Assembly (NCBI RefSeq): GCF_003967035.1
Contig: NZ_AP018560.1
Coordinates: 767,001-831,000, forward strand
DNA length: 64,000 nt
From: Aerosticca soli
GTDB taxonomy: Bacteria; Pseudomonadota; Gammaproteobacteria; Xanthomonadales; Rhodanobacteraceae
Direction: 5' to 3'
The position numbers and the translations under genes were made by a program. Below the pieces are notes generated by a model. That model was not told the DNA's origin. It saw nothing but the letters and a program-made list of their open reading frames with translations, and made no database searches. This document shows positions 43,730 to 52,090 of the stretch, piece by piece (position 1 is the first letter of the stretch; every line of letters begins with the position of its first letter).

Positions 43730-45973
43730 ATGAGCCGTATCGATCGACGCAGTCTCACACGCGCCCTGCTGGCGGTGGCCATCACCTCCAGCTGGGCGCA
43801 TGCCGCCGACGCACCGCAGGAGGACAAGAGCCAGTCCGCCGCCGGGCAGACAAAAAAGCCAGCGGCGAAGAAGGAGGAGGCCAAAACCCTCGAGGAGATC
43901 ACCGTCACCTCGCGCCAGCGCAGCGAACGGCTGCAGGACGTGCCGATCGCGGTCACCGCGTTCGGGCCGGCCGAGATCCGCGAGGCAGGCATCAGCCGGC
44001 CGGCCGATTTCATCGCGTTGACGCCCAACGTCAGCTTCAACCAGGCGCAGAACGTCGGTACCTCGTTCATCACCATCCGCGGCCTGACCCAGGTGCGCAA
44101 CGAGGAGGCGCCGGTGGCGGTGGTCATCGACGGCATCCCGCAGGTCAACACCAACCAGTTCAACCAGGAGCTCTACGACGTCGAGCAGATCGAGGTGCTC
44201 AAGGGGCCGCAGGGCGCCCTCTACGGCAACAACTCGGTCGGTGGTGCGATCAACATCGTCACCACGCCGCCGCCGAGCGAAGCGGGCGGCTATGTGCAGG
44301 CCGGCGCCGGCAATGGCGGCCTCAAGCGCACCCAGGCCAGCTACGGCGGCCCCTTGGACAAGGACGGCCACGTCCGCTACATCGTCAGCGGTTTCTGGTC
44401 CGAGTTTGGCGGTCTGCTGCAGAACCATTACCTGCACGTGCCGGTCGACAACCTGCGTTCGAGCGGCGTGCGCCTGCGCGTGATCGACGACATCAACGAC
44501 TGGATCACCGCCGACGTGCGGGTGAGCAGCGCCTACGACAACGGCGGTGCGCTCAACCACGTGTTCCAGCCGCTTTACGGCGTGTACGACGCTTCCAACG
44601 CCAAGCTGCCGTTGACCGCCAATAATCACGGCAAGGACAAGCGCGAGATGAATCAGGTGGCGGCCAAGTTCGATTTTCGCTTCGAACCCGGCACGCTGAC
44701 CAGCACCACCAGCTGGGACCGTCTGCGCGAGTACTTCGCCGGTGACCAGTTTCCCTATTCGCCGCGCACCTCGCTCAATCCCCTGCCGGGCTACGAGGGA
44801 TTGGACGGCGTACAGACGCAGTTTCTCTACGTGCATGCGCTGAGCCAGGAGTTGCGTTTCACCTCGCGTGCGGACGAACGTTTCCGCTGGATCGCCGGCG
44901 TCTACGGCCAAGCGGTGGATCGCTACATCTCCTCGGGCATCGAGCAGGATCTGGGCCTGGGCATGGTGCCGCTCTATCGCCACCCGAAACCGAATGACCC
45001 GCGTGGGGCGACCCTCTCATTCATCGCCGACAACAACCAAAACCGCACCTACTCGGCTTTCGGCCAGGTGGCCTACGACATCCTGCCCGAGCTCGAGGCG
45101 GCGCTGGCGATGCGCTATGACGACGCCCGCCGTCGCCAGATCAACCTCTCCACGCCGCAATACGACCCCAACGCAGGCGAGGAGCGCAGCGCACGCTTCA
45201 AGGCCTGGGAGCCCAAGGTGTCGCTGACCTGGAAGCCCGACCCGCGCTACACCGCCTATCTGACCTACGGCAAGGGCTTCAACAGCGGCGGCTTCAACCA
45301 GAGCGGCGTCGCCAAGGCAGCAGCCAGTGCCGGTCTGATCGGTGTGAGCGACCTCTACAAGCCCGAATACGCCCGCACCTGGGAGGCCGGCGTCAAGAGC
45401 CGTCCCTTCAACTGGCTGGAAGTGAACGGCGATGTCTTCTACACCAACCTCAGCAACCAGCACTACTTCGTCTTCGTCGGGGCCGTCGGCGCCCAGGTGA
45501 TCGCCCCCATCGATGCGGAAATCCTGCGCGGCTACGAGCTCGAAGCCAAGGCCGCGTTGACTTCGCATCTGTCGCTGTTCGGCGCTTACGGCTATACCCA
45601 GAGCAACATCCGCAAGTTCACCCTGAACCCGGCCGACGTCGGCAACCAGGCGCCCTACGCGCCGCGCTACACCGGCAACATCGGTTTCGAGTACCGCCAT
45701 CCCATCAATGCCGCCCTGGACGGATTGGTGCGCGTGGATTACCGCCGCGTGGCTGAGCAGTACTGGGATCCGGAAAACAGCACCGCGCGCCAGCCGCTCA
45801 ACCTGATCGATGCGCGGATCATGCTCGATGCGCACGACGGCACCTGGTCGCTGAGCTTCTGGGGCCGCAACCTCAAGAACCAGAAATACCTCTCCGACTG
45901 GGTGGTCGGCGGGTTTGCCCATCCGGCCGAACCGCGCACCTTCGGCGCCGACCTGCGCTGGAATTTCTTCTAG
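43730..45973 (+). CDS. TonB-dependent outer-membrane receptor
   Basis: A 747-residue receptor. A signal peptide (about 1-26, ending AHAA) is followed by a Lys/Gln-rich stretch and a TonB box-like LEEITVTSRQRSERLQDVPI. The plug domain (about 65-175) has TPNVSFNQAQNVGTSFITIR and EVLKGPQGALYGNNSVGGAI, and the 22-strand barrel ends in LRWNFF with the expected final Phe. It resembles the receptor class often linked to uptake of plant- or amino-acid-derived compounds. It is probably the outer-membrane entry for the substrate of the Hyu island. A strong terminator follows. Confidence 0.92.
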   Translation: MSRIDRRSLTRALLAVAITSSWAHAADAPQEDKSQSAAGQTKKPAAKKEEAKTLEEITVTSRQRSERLQDVPIAVTAFGPAEIREAGISRPADFIALTPNVSFNQAQNVGTSFITIRGLTQVRNEEAPVAVVIDGIPQVNTNQFNQELYDVEQIEVLKGPQGALYGNNSVGGAINIVTTPPPSEAGGYVQAGAGNGGLKRTQASYGGPLDKDGHVRYIVSGFWSEFGGLLQNHYLHVPVDNLRSSGVRLRVIDDINDWITADVRVSSAYDNGGALNHVFQPLYGVYDASNAKLPLTANNHGKDKREMNQVAAKFDFRFEPGTLTSTTSWDRLREYFAGDQFPYSPRTSLNPLPGYEGLDGVQTQFLYVHALSQELRFTSRADERFRWIAGVYGQAVDRYISSGIEQDLGLGMVPLYRHPKPNDPRGATLSFIADNNQNRTYSAFGQVAYDILPELEAALAMRYDDARRRQINLSTPQYDPNAGEERSARFKAWEPKVSLTWKPDPRYTAYLTYGKGFNSGGFNQSGVAKAAASAGLIGVSDLYKPEYARTWEAGVKSRPFNWLEVNGDVFYTNLSNQHYFVFVGAVGAQVIAPIDAEILRGYELEAKAALTSHLSLFGAYGYTQSNIRKFTLNPADVGNQAPYAPRYTGNIGFEYRHPINAALDGLVRVDYRRVAEQYWDPENSTARQPLNLIDARIMLDAHDGTWSLSFWGRNLKNQKYLSDWVVGGFAHPAEPRTFGADLRWNFF

Positions 45974-46001
45974 GGCGCGCAGGCCCATACGCTTGCCCCT
46001 G

Positions 46002-46033
46002 GGGCGGCCCGCGGTATCGGGGCCGCCCTTTTT
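46002..46033 (+). terminator. Intrinsic terminator of the TonB-dependent receptor gene
   Basis: GGGCGGCCC (46002-46010) pairs perfectly with GGGCCGCCC (46020-46028) over a 9-base loop and is followed directly by TTTTT (46029-46033). It separates the receptor gene from the FliA-controlled chemotaxis operon just downstream. Confidence 0.9.
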
Positions 46034-46057
46034 GTTGCCGGCGGCAGCGCCAGTCGC

Positions 46058-46084
46058 TAAAGCCCGCGCGCGGATGGCCGATAG
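46058..46084 (+). promoter_or_regulatory. FliA (sigma-28) promoter of the second chemotaxis operon
   Basis: TAAA (46058-46061), 15 bases, then GCCGATAG (46077-46084) matches the FliA pattern TAAA-N15-GCCGATAA at all but the last base. Start of transcription would be near 46091, 29 bases before the STAS gene. It lies just after a strong terminator, so this promoter defines the operon start. Confidence 0.85.
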
Positions 46085-46119
46085 CGTGGGGCGCAGGGGC
46101 TCGATGCGAGAATCTGGAT

Positions 46120-46479
46120 ATGGGCGATGAGCGGATGGTGGCGCGACAGCATGTGGAAGGCACGGTGCGCGAGGCCGTGGTGATCGGCCTGCCGGCCGAT
46201 TGCCGCATGGCCGCGCTGGGCCCGCTGCTGCGCGAGCTGGTGCAGGCGCTGGACGCGCCGGCGACGGTGCTCGACGGCCGTGCCGTGGAGCGCGTGGACA
46301 CCGCCGCGCTGCAGCTCCTGCTGCTGTTTCGCCGCGAGGCGGCGGCGCGCCGGCATGCGGTGCGCTGGCTGGGCGCAAGCCAGGTGCTGCGCGATGCCGC
46401 CGGCGTGCTCGGTCTGGCGCAGGCGTTGGACCTGCCAGCCGACAGCCGGCCTGATCGATCCGAACAAGACAAGCAATGA
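46120..46479 (+). CDS. STAS-domain protein (first of two in the chemotaxis operon)
   Basis: A 119-residue protein with a STAS fold (about 15-110) like MlaB and anti-sigma factor antagonists. At the usual phospho-site it reads ERVDTAALQLLLLFRREA, with Thr where Ser is usual. A regulatory Ser/Thr kinase is not encoded nearby. The start at 46120 is the first ATG after the FliA promoter; 46135 is an alternative. It opens the operon, 12 bases before cheY. STAS proteins occur in some che clusters, but their role there is not well settled. Confidence 0.75.
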   Translation: MGDERMVARQHVEGTVREAVVIGLPADCRMAALGPLLRELVQALDAPATVLDGRAVERVDTAALQLLLLFRREAAARRHAVRWLGASQVLRDAAGVLGLAQALDLPADSRPDRSEQDKQ

Positions 46480-46491
46480 CGAGGTAAGCAG

Positions 46492-46854
46492 ATGGCAAGG
46501 ATTCTCGCGGTGGACGATTCGGCCTCGATGCGCGGCATGGTGGCCTTCACCCTGCGCGGCGCCGGGCACGAGGTGGTGGAGGCCGAGAATGGCCGGCAGG
46601 CGCTGGATCTGGCCGCCGCCTCGACCTTCGACCTGGTGCTGGCCGACGTCAACATGCCGGTGATGGACGGCATCAGCATGGTGCGCGAAATGCGCACCAT
46701 GCCCGCCTACAAGGGGGTGCCGATCCTGGTGCTGACCACCGAGTCGCATACCGACAAAAAGATGGAAGGCAAGGCGGCCGGGGCGACCGGCTGGCTGGTC
46801 AAGCCGTTCGATCCCGATCAGCTGCTGGCCACGGTCAAGCGCGTGCTGGGCTGA
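46492..46854 (+). CDS. cheY: CheY-like response regulator (second system)
   Basis: A 120-residue receiver with AVDDSASMRGMVAFTLRGAG, phospho-Asp in DLVLADVNMPVMDGISMV, and LTTESHTDKKMEGKAAGATG with the conserved Thr and KPF Lys. It resembles CheY proteins of receptor-linked che operons more than the flagellar CheY at 20260. No CheZ accompanies it. It may act on the motor or as a phosphate sink for the second CheA. Confidence 0.92.
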   Translation: MARILAVDDSASMRGMVAFTLRGAGHEVVEAENGRQALDLAAASTFDLVLADVNMPVMDGISMVREMRTMPAYKGVPILVLTTESHTDKKMEGKAAGATGWLVKPFDPDQLLATVKRVLG

Positions 46855-46901
46855 AGGCTTTTCCGCATCTTCATCACGACCGATCCGAAGGCCGTCCAGC
46901 C

Positions 46902-48896
46902 ATGAACCAAGGCGCACTGGCGCAGTTTCAACGGGTCTTCGTCGAGGAGAGCCTGGAAGGGCTCGACACGATGGAGGCCGCGCTGCTCGCCCTGGATCAG
47001 GGCGGCGGCGACGATCCGGAGCGCGTGCACACCATCTTCCGCGCCGCGCATTCGATCAAGGGCGGGGCCGGCACGTTCGGCTTTCCGGCCATCGCCGCCT
47101 TCACCCACGACATGGAGTCGCTGCTGGACGAGGCGCGCAGCGGTCGCCGCGTCATCGACCCGCCGTTGATCGAGCTCCTGCTGCGCGCGGTCGACGTGCT
47201 GCGCGGCATGTTCGCGCGGGCGCAGGCCGGCGCGTCGCCCGAGGACGCCGCGAGCGAGGCGGTGCGCGGCGAACTCGCGGCCATGCTCGGGCGGGCCGCG
47301 CCGACGGCCGCGCAGGCGCCCGCGGCCCAGGCTGCGGCGGGCGGCTGGCGCATCCGCTTCCGGCCGCATCCGGACATGCTGGCCGGCGGCAACGATCCGC
47401 TGCGCCTCATCCGCGAGCTGGCCGAACTGGGTCCGCTCAAGGTGCACGCCGAGCTCGACCGGCTGCCGCGCCTGGCCGATCTCGATCCCGCCCAATGCCA
47501 TCTGGGCTGGACGCTGGAGCTGGAGGCGCCGGTGGAGCGCGCCCGGGTGGCGGCGGTGTTCGACTGGGTCGAGGGCGAATGCGATCTTGCCATCGAGCCG
47601 CTGCCGGCCGTGGCGGCGGCTGCGCCTGCGGCGCCACCGGCCGCTACCTCGGCGGCGCCGGCCGACAAGGCCGCGCCGGTGGGCAAGGCCGAGCCGGCCA
47701 GGGCCGCGACCGTCGACACCGGCTCGGTGCGTGTCTCGATCGACAAGATCGACGGCCTCATCGATCTGGTCGGCGAACTGGTGATCACCCAGTCCATGCT
47801 CGACACCTTCCGCGGCGGCGAGTTCGATCCGGCCCGGCTGGCCCAGCTGGAGCAGGGGCTGGCGCAGCTGGCCCGTCACACCCGGGCGCTGCAGGAAAGC
47901 GTGATGGGCATCCGCATGCTGCCGATCGGCTCGGTGTTCCAGCGCTTTCCGCGGCTGGTGCGCGATCTCGGGCAGAAGCTCGGCAAAAAGGTCCAGCTCG
48001 AGCTCGTCGGCGAGCACACCGAGCTCGACAAGACGGTGCTGGAAAAGGTCGGCGATCCGCTGGTGCACCTGGTGCGCAACGCCATCGACCACGGTCTGGA
48101 AACGCCCGAGCGGCGCCGCGCCGCCGGCAAGCCGGAAACCGGCACCCTGCGTCTGACCGCCAGCCATCGCGGCGGCAACGTGGTGATCGAGGTCAGCGAC
48201 GACGGCGCCGGGCTCGACCGCCGGGCGATCCTGGCCAAGGCGCGCGAACGCGGCCTCGTCGCGCCCGATGCCGAGCCGAACGACGAGGAAGTGGCCGAGC
48301 TCATCTTCAAGCCGGGCTTTTCCACCGCCGCGGTCACCACCGATGTCTCCGGGCGCGGCGTGGGCATGGACGTGGTCCGGCGCAACGTCGCCGACCTCGG
48401 CGGCAGCGTCGCCATCCGCAGCGTGCCGGGGCAGGGCAGCACCTTCACCATCACCCTGCCGCTCACCCTCGCCATCATCGACGGGCTCACCGCCGCGGTC
48501 GGCGACGAGCGCTACATCGTGCCGCTGGCCTCCATCGTCGAGTCGGTGCAATTGCCGGCCGATGCGGTGCGCGGCGTGATCGGTGGCGGCGAACTGTTCC
48601 GCTTCCGCGACGAATACCTGCCGGTGATCCGCCTGCACGAGGTGTTCGAGATTCCCGGCGCCGTGGCGCGCATCGAGGAAGGGCTGATGATCGTGGTCGA
48701 GGGCGACAACAGCCGCGTCGGGCTGTTCGTCGACGGTTTGGTCGGCCAGCAGCAGGCGGTGGTCAAGTCGCTGGAAGCCAATTACCGCCGCGTACCCGGC
48801 ATTTCCGGGGCGACCATCCTGGCCGATGGCACCGTCGCGCTGATCGTGGACGTGGCCGGCCTGGTGCGGCTCAAGGGAAGGCGCAGGGCAGCCTGA
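46902..48896 (+). CDS. cheA: Chemotaxis histidine kinase CheA (second system)
   Basis: A 664-residue kinase. The Hpt domain has phospho-His 50 in FRAAHSIKGGAGTFGFPAIA. An intermediate domain at about 145-235 (GGWRIRFRPHPDMLAGGNDP) is the CheA-246 type P2 region. A dimerisation domain (RVSIDKIDGLIDLVGELVIT), an HATPase domain (HLVRNAIDHGLE, GRGVGMDVVRRN) and a CheW-like end follow. It differs from the flagellar CheA, which lacks this P2 type. It is followed by its own cheW and receptor. Confidence 0.95.
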   Translation: MNQGALAQFQRVFVEESLEGLDTMEAALLALDQGGGDDPERVHTIFRAAHSIKGGAGTFGFPAIAAFTHDMESLLDEARSGRRVIDPPLIELLLRAVDVLRGMFARAQAGASPEDAASEAVRGELAAMLGRAAPTAAQAPAAQAAAGGWRIRFRPHPDMLAGGNDPLRLIRELAELGPLKVHAELDRLPRLADLDPAQCHLGWTLELEAPVERARVAAVFDWVEGECDLAIEPLPAVAAAAPAAPPAATSAAPADKAAPVGKAEPARAATVDTGSVRVSIDKIDGLIDLVGELVITQSMLDTFRGGEFDPARLAQLEQGLAQLARHTRALQESVMGIRMLPIGSVFQRFPRLVRDLGQKLGKKVQLELVGEHTELDKTVLEKVGDPLVHLVRNAIDHGLETPERRRAAGKPETGTLRLTASHRGGNVVIEVSDDGAGLDRRAILAKARERGLVAPDAEPNDEEVAELIFKPGFSTAAVTTDVSGRGVGMDVVRRNVADLGGSVAIRSVPGQGSTFTITLPLTLAIIDGLTAAVGDERYIVPLASIVESVQLPADAVRGVIGGGELFRFRDEYLPVIRLHEVFEIPGAVARIEEGLMIVVEGDNSRVGLFVDGLVGQQQAVVKSLEANYRRVPGISGATILADGTVALIVDVAGLVRLKGRRRAA

Positions 48897-48909
48897 GAGC
48901 GGGTGCGAC

Positions 48910-48936
48910 TCAAGTTCCCGCCGCGCCCGCCGATTC
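48910..48936 (+). promoter_or_regulatory. Candidate internal FliA promoter before cheW
   Basis: TCAAGTTC (48910-48917), 11 bases, then GCCGATTC (48929-48936) has the exact FliA spacing. The first six bases of the -10 element are perfect and only the last two differ. It lies in the 79-bp gap between cheA and cheW and would start a transcript near 48943 for cheW-mcp-cheRDB. Confidence 0.65.
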
Positions 48937-48975
48937 CTGCTGACAGTCACTGCATCTGCCCTGCCGAGGCGCACC

Positions 48976-49482
48976 ATGTCCGAAGCCAAGCGGAGCGAGA
49001 CGCTCCCTTCCCAGTACCTCACCGTGCAACTCGCCGACGAGGAATACGCCATCGCCATCCTGGCCGTGCGCGAGATCCGCGGCTGGAGTCCGGTGACGCG
49101 CATTCCGCAGGCGCCGCCCTACGTGCTCGGCGTGCTCAACCTGCGCGGCGCGATCGTGCCGGTGATCGATCTGCGTCTGCGCTTCGGGCTGCCGCGCGAG
49201 GAGTACGGGCCGACCACGGTGGTGGTGATCATCAGCGTGGGCGGGCGTTATTTCGGCGTCGTGGTCGACGGCGTCTCCGACGTGCTCGACGTGGACGACG
49301 CGGCGATCCGCCCGGTGCCGGACATGGGCACCGTGGTCGACACCGAATATCTCAAGGGATTGACCAGTGTCGGCGAGCGCATGGTGTTACTGCTCGACGT
49401 CGACCGCCTGTTGCCCGCGCCGGATGCGCAAATGCTGGAAGCGGCCCTGCCGGCGGCCGCCGATGTCAAGGCCGTGGCCTGA
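48976..49482 (+). CDS. cheW: Chemotaxis coupling protein CheW (second system)
   Basis: A 168-residue CheW with typical segments: YLTVQLADEEYAIAILAVRE, then LGVLNLRGAIVPVIDLRLRF and VVVDGVSDVLDVDDAAIRPV. It couples the receptor encoded next to it to CheA. A short C-terminal tail extends beyond the domain. It lies 17 bases before the mcp gene. Confidence 0.94.
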   Translation: MSEAKRSETLPSQYLTVQLADEEYAIAILAVREIRGWSPVTRIPQAPPYVLGVLNLRGAIVPVIDLRLRFGLPREEYGPTTVVVIISVGGRYFGVVVDGVSDVLDVDDAAIRPVPDMGTVVDTEYLKGLTSVGERMVLLLDVDRLLPAPDAQMLEAALPAAADVKAVA

Positions 49483-49499
49483 TCCACCCAGGAAAAACA

Positions 49500-51212
49500 A
49501 TGAAACTGCCCAAACTCAAGTTTTCCCTCTCCGGCCTCAGCATCCGCTGGCGTCTGCGTGCGGTGCTCGGATTGCTGGTCCTGATGCTGGTCGGCGGTGC
49601 CGTGATCGGGCTTGGCGGCATGCAGCTGCAGAACGAAGGCCTGCGGCGCATGTACGAAGAGGAGATCGTGCCCTCGCAATTGCTGGCCAGCCTGCAGCAG
49701 CGTTCGCTGATGTCCTTCGTGGTGTTGGGCGAAGCGGTCAACCTGCACGACAAGCCGGACCAGCTCAAGCAGAAGCTGGCCGAATACGAGAAGTTGCAGA
49801 CAGAAGCGCGGGGCATCAAGAAGCAACTGGCCGCATTGCCCATGCAGGGTGAGCTGGCCAAGCTCTATAAGGCCTTCCAGGCCAGCGAGCAGGATTACGC
49901 CCAGGCTCGCGAGGACGTACTCGATGCCATCAAACAAGCCGACAGCAATGCCGGCGATGTCCTCGAAATGGAAGCCAGGCCGCTGCTGATGCAGCGCCAG
50001 CAATTGCTCGACCAGATGGCGCGGCTTTACCGCAACGAGGCGCAGAGCATTTTCACCGAGCAGGTGGCCCGTTTCGAGCTGGTGCGTGCGGTGAGCATCG
50101 TGGTGCTGATCGTGGGGCTGATCGCGGCGGTGTTCCTGGCGATGTCGCTGGGCCGTTACATCAGCCGGACCTTGAGCTACGTGGTCGACGTCGCCCGCCA
50201 GATCGCACAAGGCAAGCTCGGGCATGACATCGAGGTGCGCACGAACGACGAGCTTGGCCAGCTGCTGGAGGCTTTCCGCAGCATGGACCAGCGCCTGAGC
50301 GTCATCGTCGGCGAGGTGCGTCACAGTGCCGGCGCGGTGAGCACCGCGGCGCAGCAGATCTCGCGCGGCAACGACGATCTTTCCCAGCGCACGCAGGAAC
50401 AGGCTTCCAGCCTCGAGGAGACCGCCTCGTCGATGGAGGAGATGACCTCCACCGTCAAGCAGAACGCCGAGAACGCCAGCCATGCCAACCAGCTCGCCCG
50501 CGGCGCGCGCGAGCAGGCCGAGCGCGGCGGCGAAGTGGTGGCCCAGGCGGTCGACGCGATGCAGGCGATCAACCAGGCCAGCCGCAAAATCGCCGACATC
50601 GTCGGCCTGATCGACGAGATCGCCTTCCAGACCAACCTGCTCTCGCTCAACGCCGCGGTGGAGGCGGCGCGTGCCGGCGAGCAGGGCCGCGGCTTCGCGG
50701 TGGTCGCCGCCGAAGTGCGCAACCTCGCCCAGCGTTCGGCCGGCGCGGCCAAGGAGATCAAGGCGCTGATCAAGGACAGCGTGGACAAGATCCACACCGG
50801 TTCCACCCTGGTCGACCAGTCCGGCAAGGCGCTGGCAGGCATCGTCGAGAGCGTGAAGAAGGTCACCGAGATCGTCGCCGAGATCGCCGCCGCCAGCCAG
50901 GAACAGTCCGCCGGCATCGACCAGGTGAACCATGCCGTGCTGCAGATGGACGAAATGACCCAGCAGAACGCGGCACTGGTGGAGGAGGCCGCCGCCGCCG
51001 CGCGCTCGATGCAGGAGCAGGCCGCGGAGCTTGCCGCCCAGGTCGGTTTCTTCCAGATCGCCAACCGCATCGACGCGATGCCTGCCGCGCCGATGCGACC
51101 GGCCTCGTCGCCGCAGGCCGAGGCCGTGCTGAACGCCGTGCGCAAGGCCGCGCCGCCGCGCCAGGCCGAGCCGGCCGATGCCGCCGACGCCAACGTCTGG
51201 AAGGAGTTCTAA
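49500..51212 (+). CDS. Methyl-accepting chemotaxis protein with CheR-binding tail
   Basis: A 570-residue transmembrane receptor. Helix 1 is at about 20-40. The periplasmic part (41-195) is an all-helical four-helix-bundle type sensor. Helix 2 is at about 197-217, HAMP at about 218-270, and the signalling hairpin contains EIAFQTNLLSLNAAVEAARA. Methylation-helix segments (QASSLEETASSMEEMTSTVK) are present. The C-terminus VWKEF fits the xWxxF pentapeptide that tethers CheR, and cheR follows 5 bases later. The ligand is unknown. Confidence 0.94.
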   Translation: MKLPKLKFSLSGLSIRWRLRAVLGLLVLMLVGGAVIGLGGMQLQNEGLRRMYEEEIVPSQLLASLQQRSLMSFVVLGEAVNLHDKPDQLKQKLAEYEKLQTEARGIKKQLAALPMQGELAKLYKAFQASEQDYAQAREDVLDAIKQADSNAGDVLEMEARPLLMQRQQLLDQMARLYRNEAQSIFTEQVARFELVRAVSIVVLIVGLIAAVFLAMSLGRYISRTLSYVVDVARQIAQGKLGHDIEVRTNDELGQLLEAFRSMDQRLSVIVGEVRHSAGAVSTAAQQISRGNDDLSQRTQEQASSLEETASSMEEMTSTVKQNAENASHANQLARGAREQAERGGEVVAQAVDAMQAINQASRKIADIVGLIDEIAFQTNLLSLNAAVEAARAGEQGRGFAVVAAEVRNLAQRSAGAAKEIKALIKDSVDKIHTGSTLVDQSGKALAGIVESVKKVTEIVAEIAAASQEQSAGIDQVNHAVLQMDEMTQQNAALVEEAAAAARSMQEQAAELAAQVGFFQIANRIDAMPAAPMRPASSPQAEAVLNAVRKAAPPRQAEPADAADANVWKEF

Positions 51213-51217
51213 AAAAC

Positions 51218-52090
51218 ATGGCGGGCAACGCGCTGGCCGAGGACGCGCTCAGACAGATCGCCGGGCCGACACTCAATGACGCGGAGTTTGCGTTCCTGCG
51301 CGAGTTCGTCTATCGGCATTGCGGCATCGCCCTGGGCGAACAGAAGCGCCAGCTGGTGCAGGGCCGCTTGCAGCGTCGCCTGCGTGCGCTCGGGCTCAAG
51401 GACTTCTCCGCTTACTGCGCGCTGCTGCAGCAGGACCCGGAGGCCGAACTCGGCGAGCTGGCCAGCGCGATCAGCACCAACGTCACCGCGTTCTTCCGCG
51501 AGGCCCATCATTTCGAGCTGCTGGAGCGCGAGCTGCTGCCGCGCTGGCTGGAACACAAGCAGAGGACCGGCGAGCGGCTCCGGCTGTGGTCGGCCGGCTG
51601 CGCCACCGGCGAGGAGCCGTACTCGCTGGCGATGGTGCTCATCGAGGCGCTGGAGCGTACCGGCAGTACGGTGGACGCGAAGATCCTCGCCACCGATCTT
51701 TCGCCCCAGGCGCTCGCCACCGCCCGCGCGGGCGTCTATCCGCTGGAACGGCTGGCCGGGGTGAGCGAGGAGCGGCGACGGCGCTGGTTCCTGCGCGGCG
51801 AAGGCGCCAACGAGGGCTATGCCAGCGTGCATCCGAAACTGCGCGAGCGGGTCAGCATCCTGCCGCTCAACCTGCTGCACGAATGGCCGATGCAGGGGCC
51901 GTTCGACGCCATCTTCTGCCGTAACGTGGTGATCTATTTCGACCAGCCGACCAAGCGGCGTCTGTTCGAGCGCTTTTGCGCCCTGCTGCCGGTCGGTGGT
52001 TACCTGTTCCTCGGGCATTCCGAGTCATTGCACGGCCTGTCCGAAGCCTTCGAGCTGGTCGGCCGCACCGTCTATCGCAAACGCGGATGA
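51218..52090 (+). CDS. cheR: Chemotaxis methyltransferase CheR
   Basis: A 290-residue SAM-dependent methyltransferase that methylates receptor glutamates. The N-terminal helical domain is followed by the catalytic domain with RLWSAGCATGEEPYSLAMVL (SAM site) and DAIFCRNVVIYFDQPTKRRL. It is the only cheR in the window, so it may also serve receptors of the flagellar che system. It overlaps cheD by 4 bases (ATGA). Confidence 0.96.
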   Translation: MAGNALAEDALRQIAGPTLNDAEFAFLREFVYRHCGIALGEQKRQLVQGRLQRRLRALGLKDFSAYCALLQQDPEAELGELASAISTNVTAFFREAHHFELLERELLPRWLEHKQRTGERLRLWSAGCATGEEPYSLAMVLIEALERTGSTVDAKILATDLSPQALATARAGVYPLERLAGVSEERRRRWFLRGEGANEGYASVHPKLRERVSILPLNLLHEWPMQGPFDAIFCRNVVIYFDQPTKRRLFERFCALLPVGGYLFLGHSESLHGLSEAFELVGRTVYRKRG

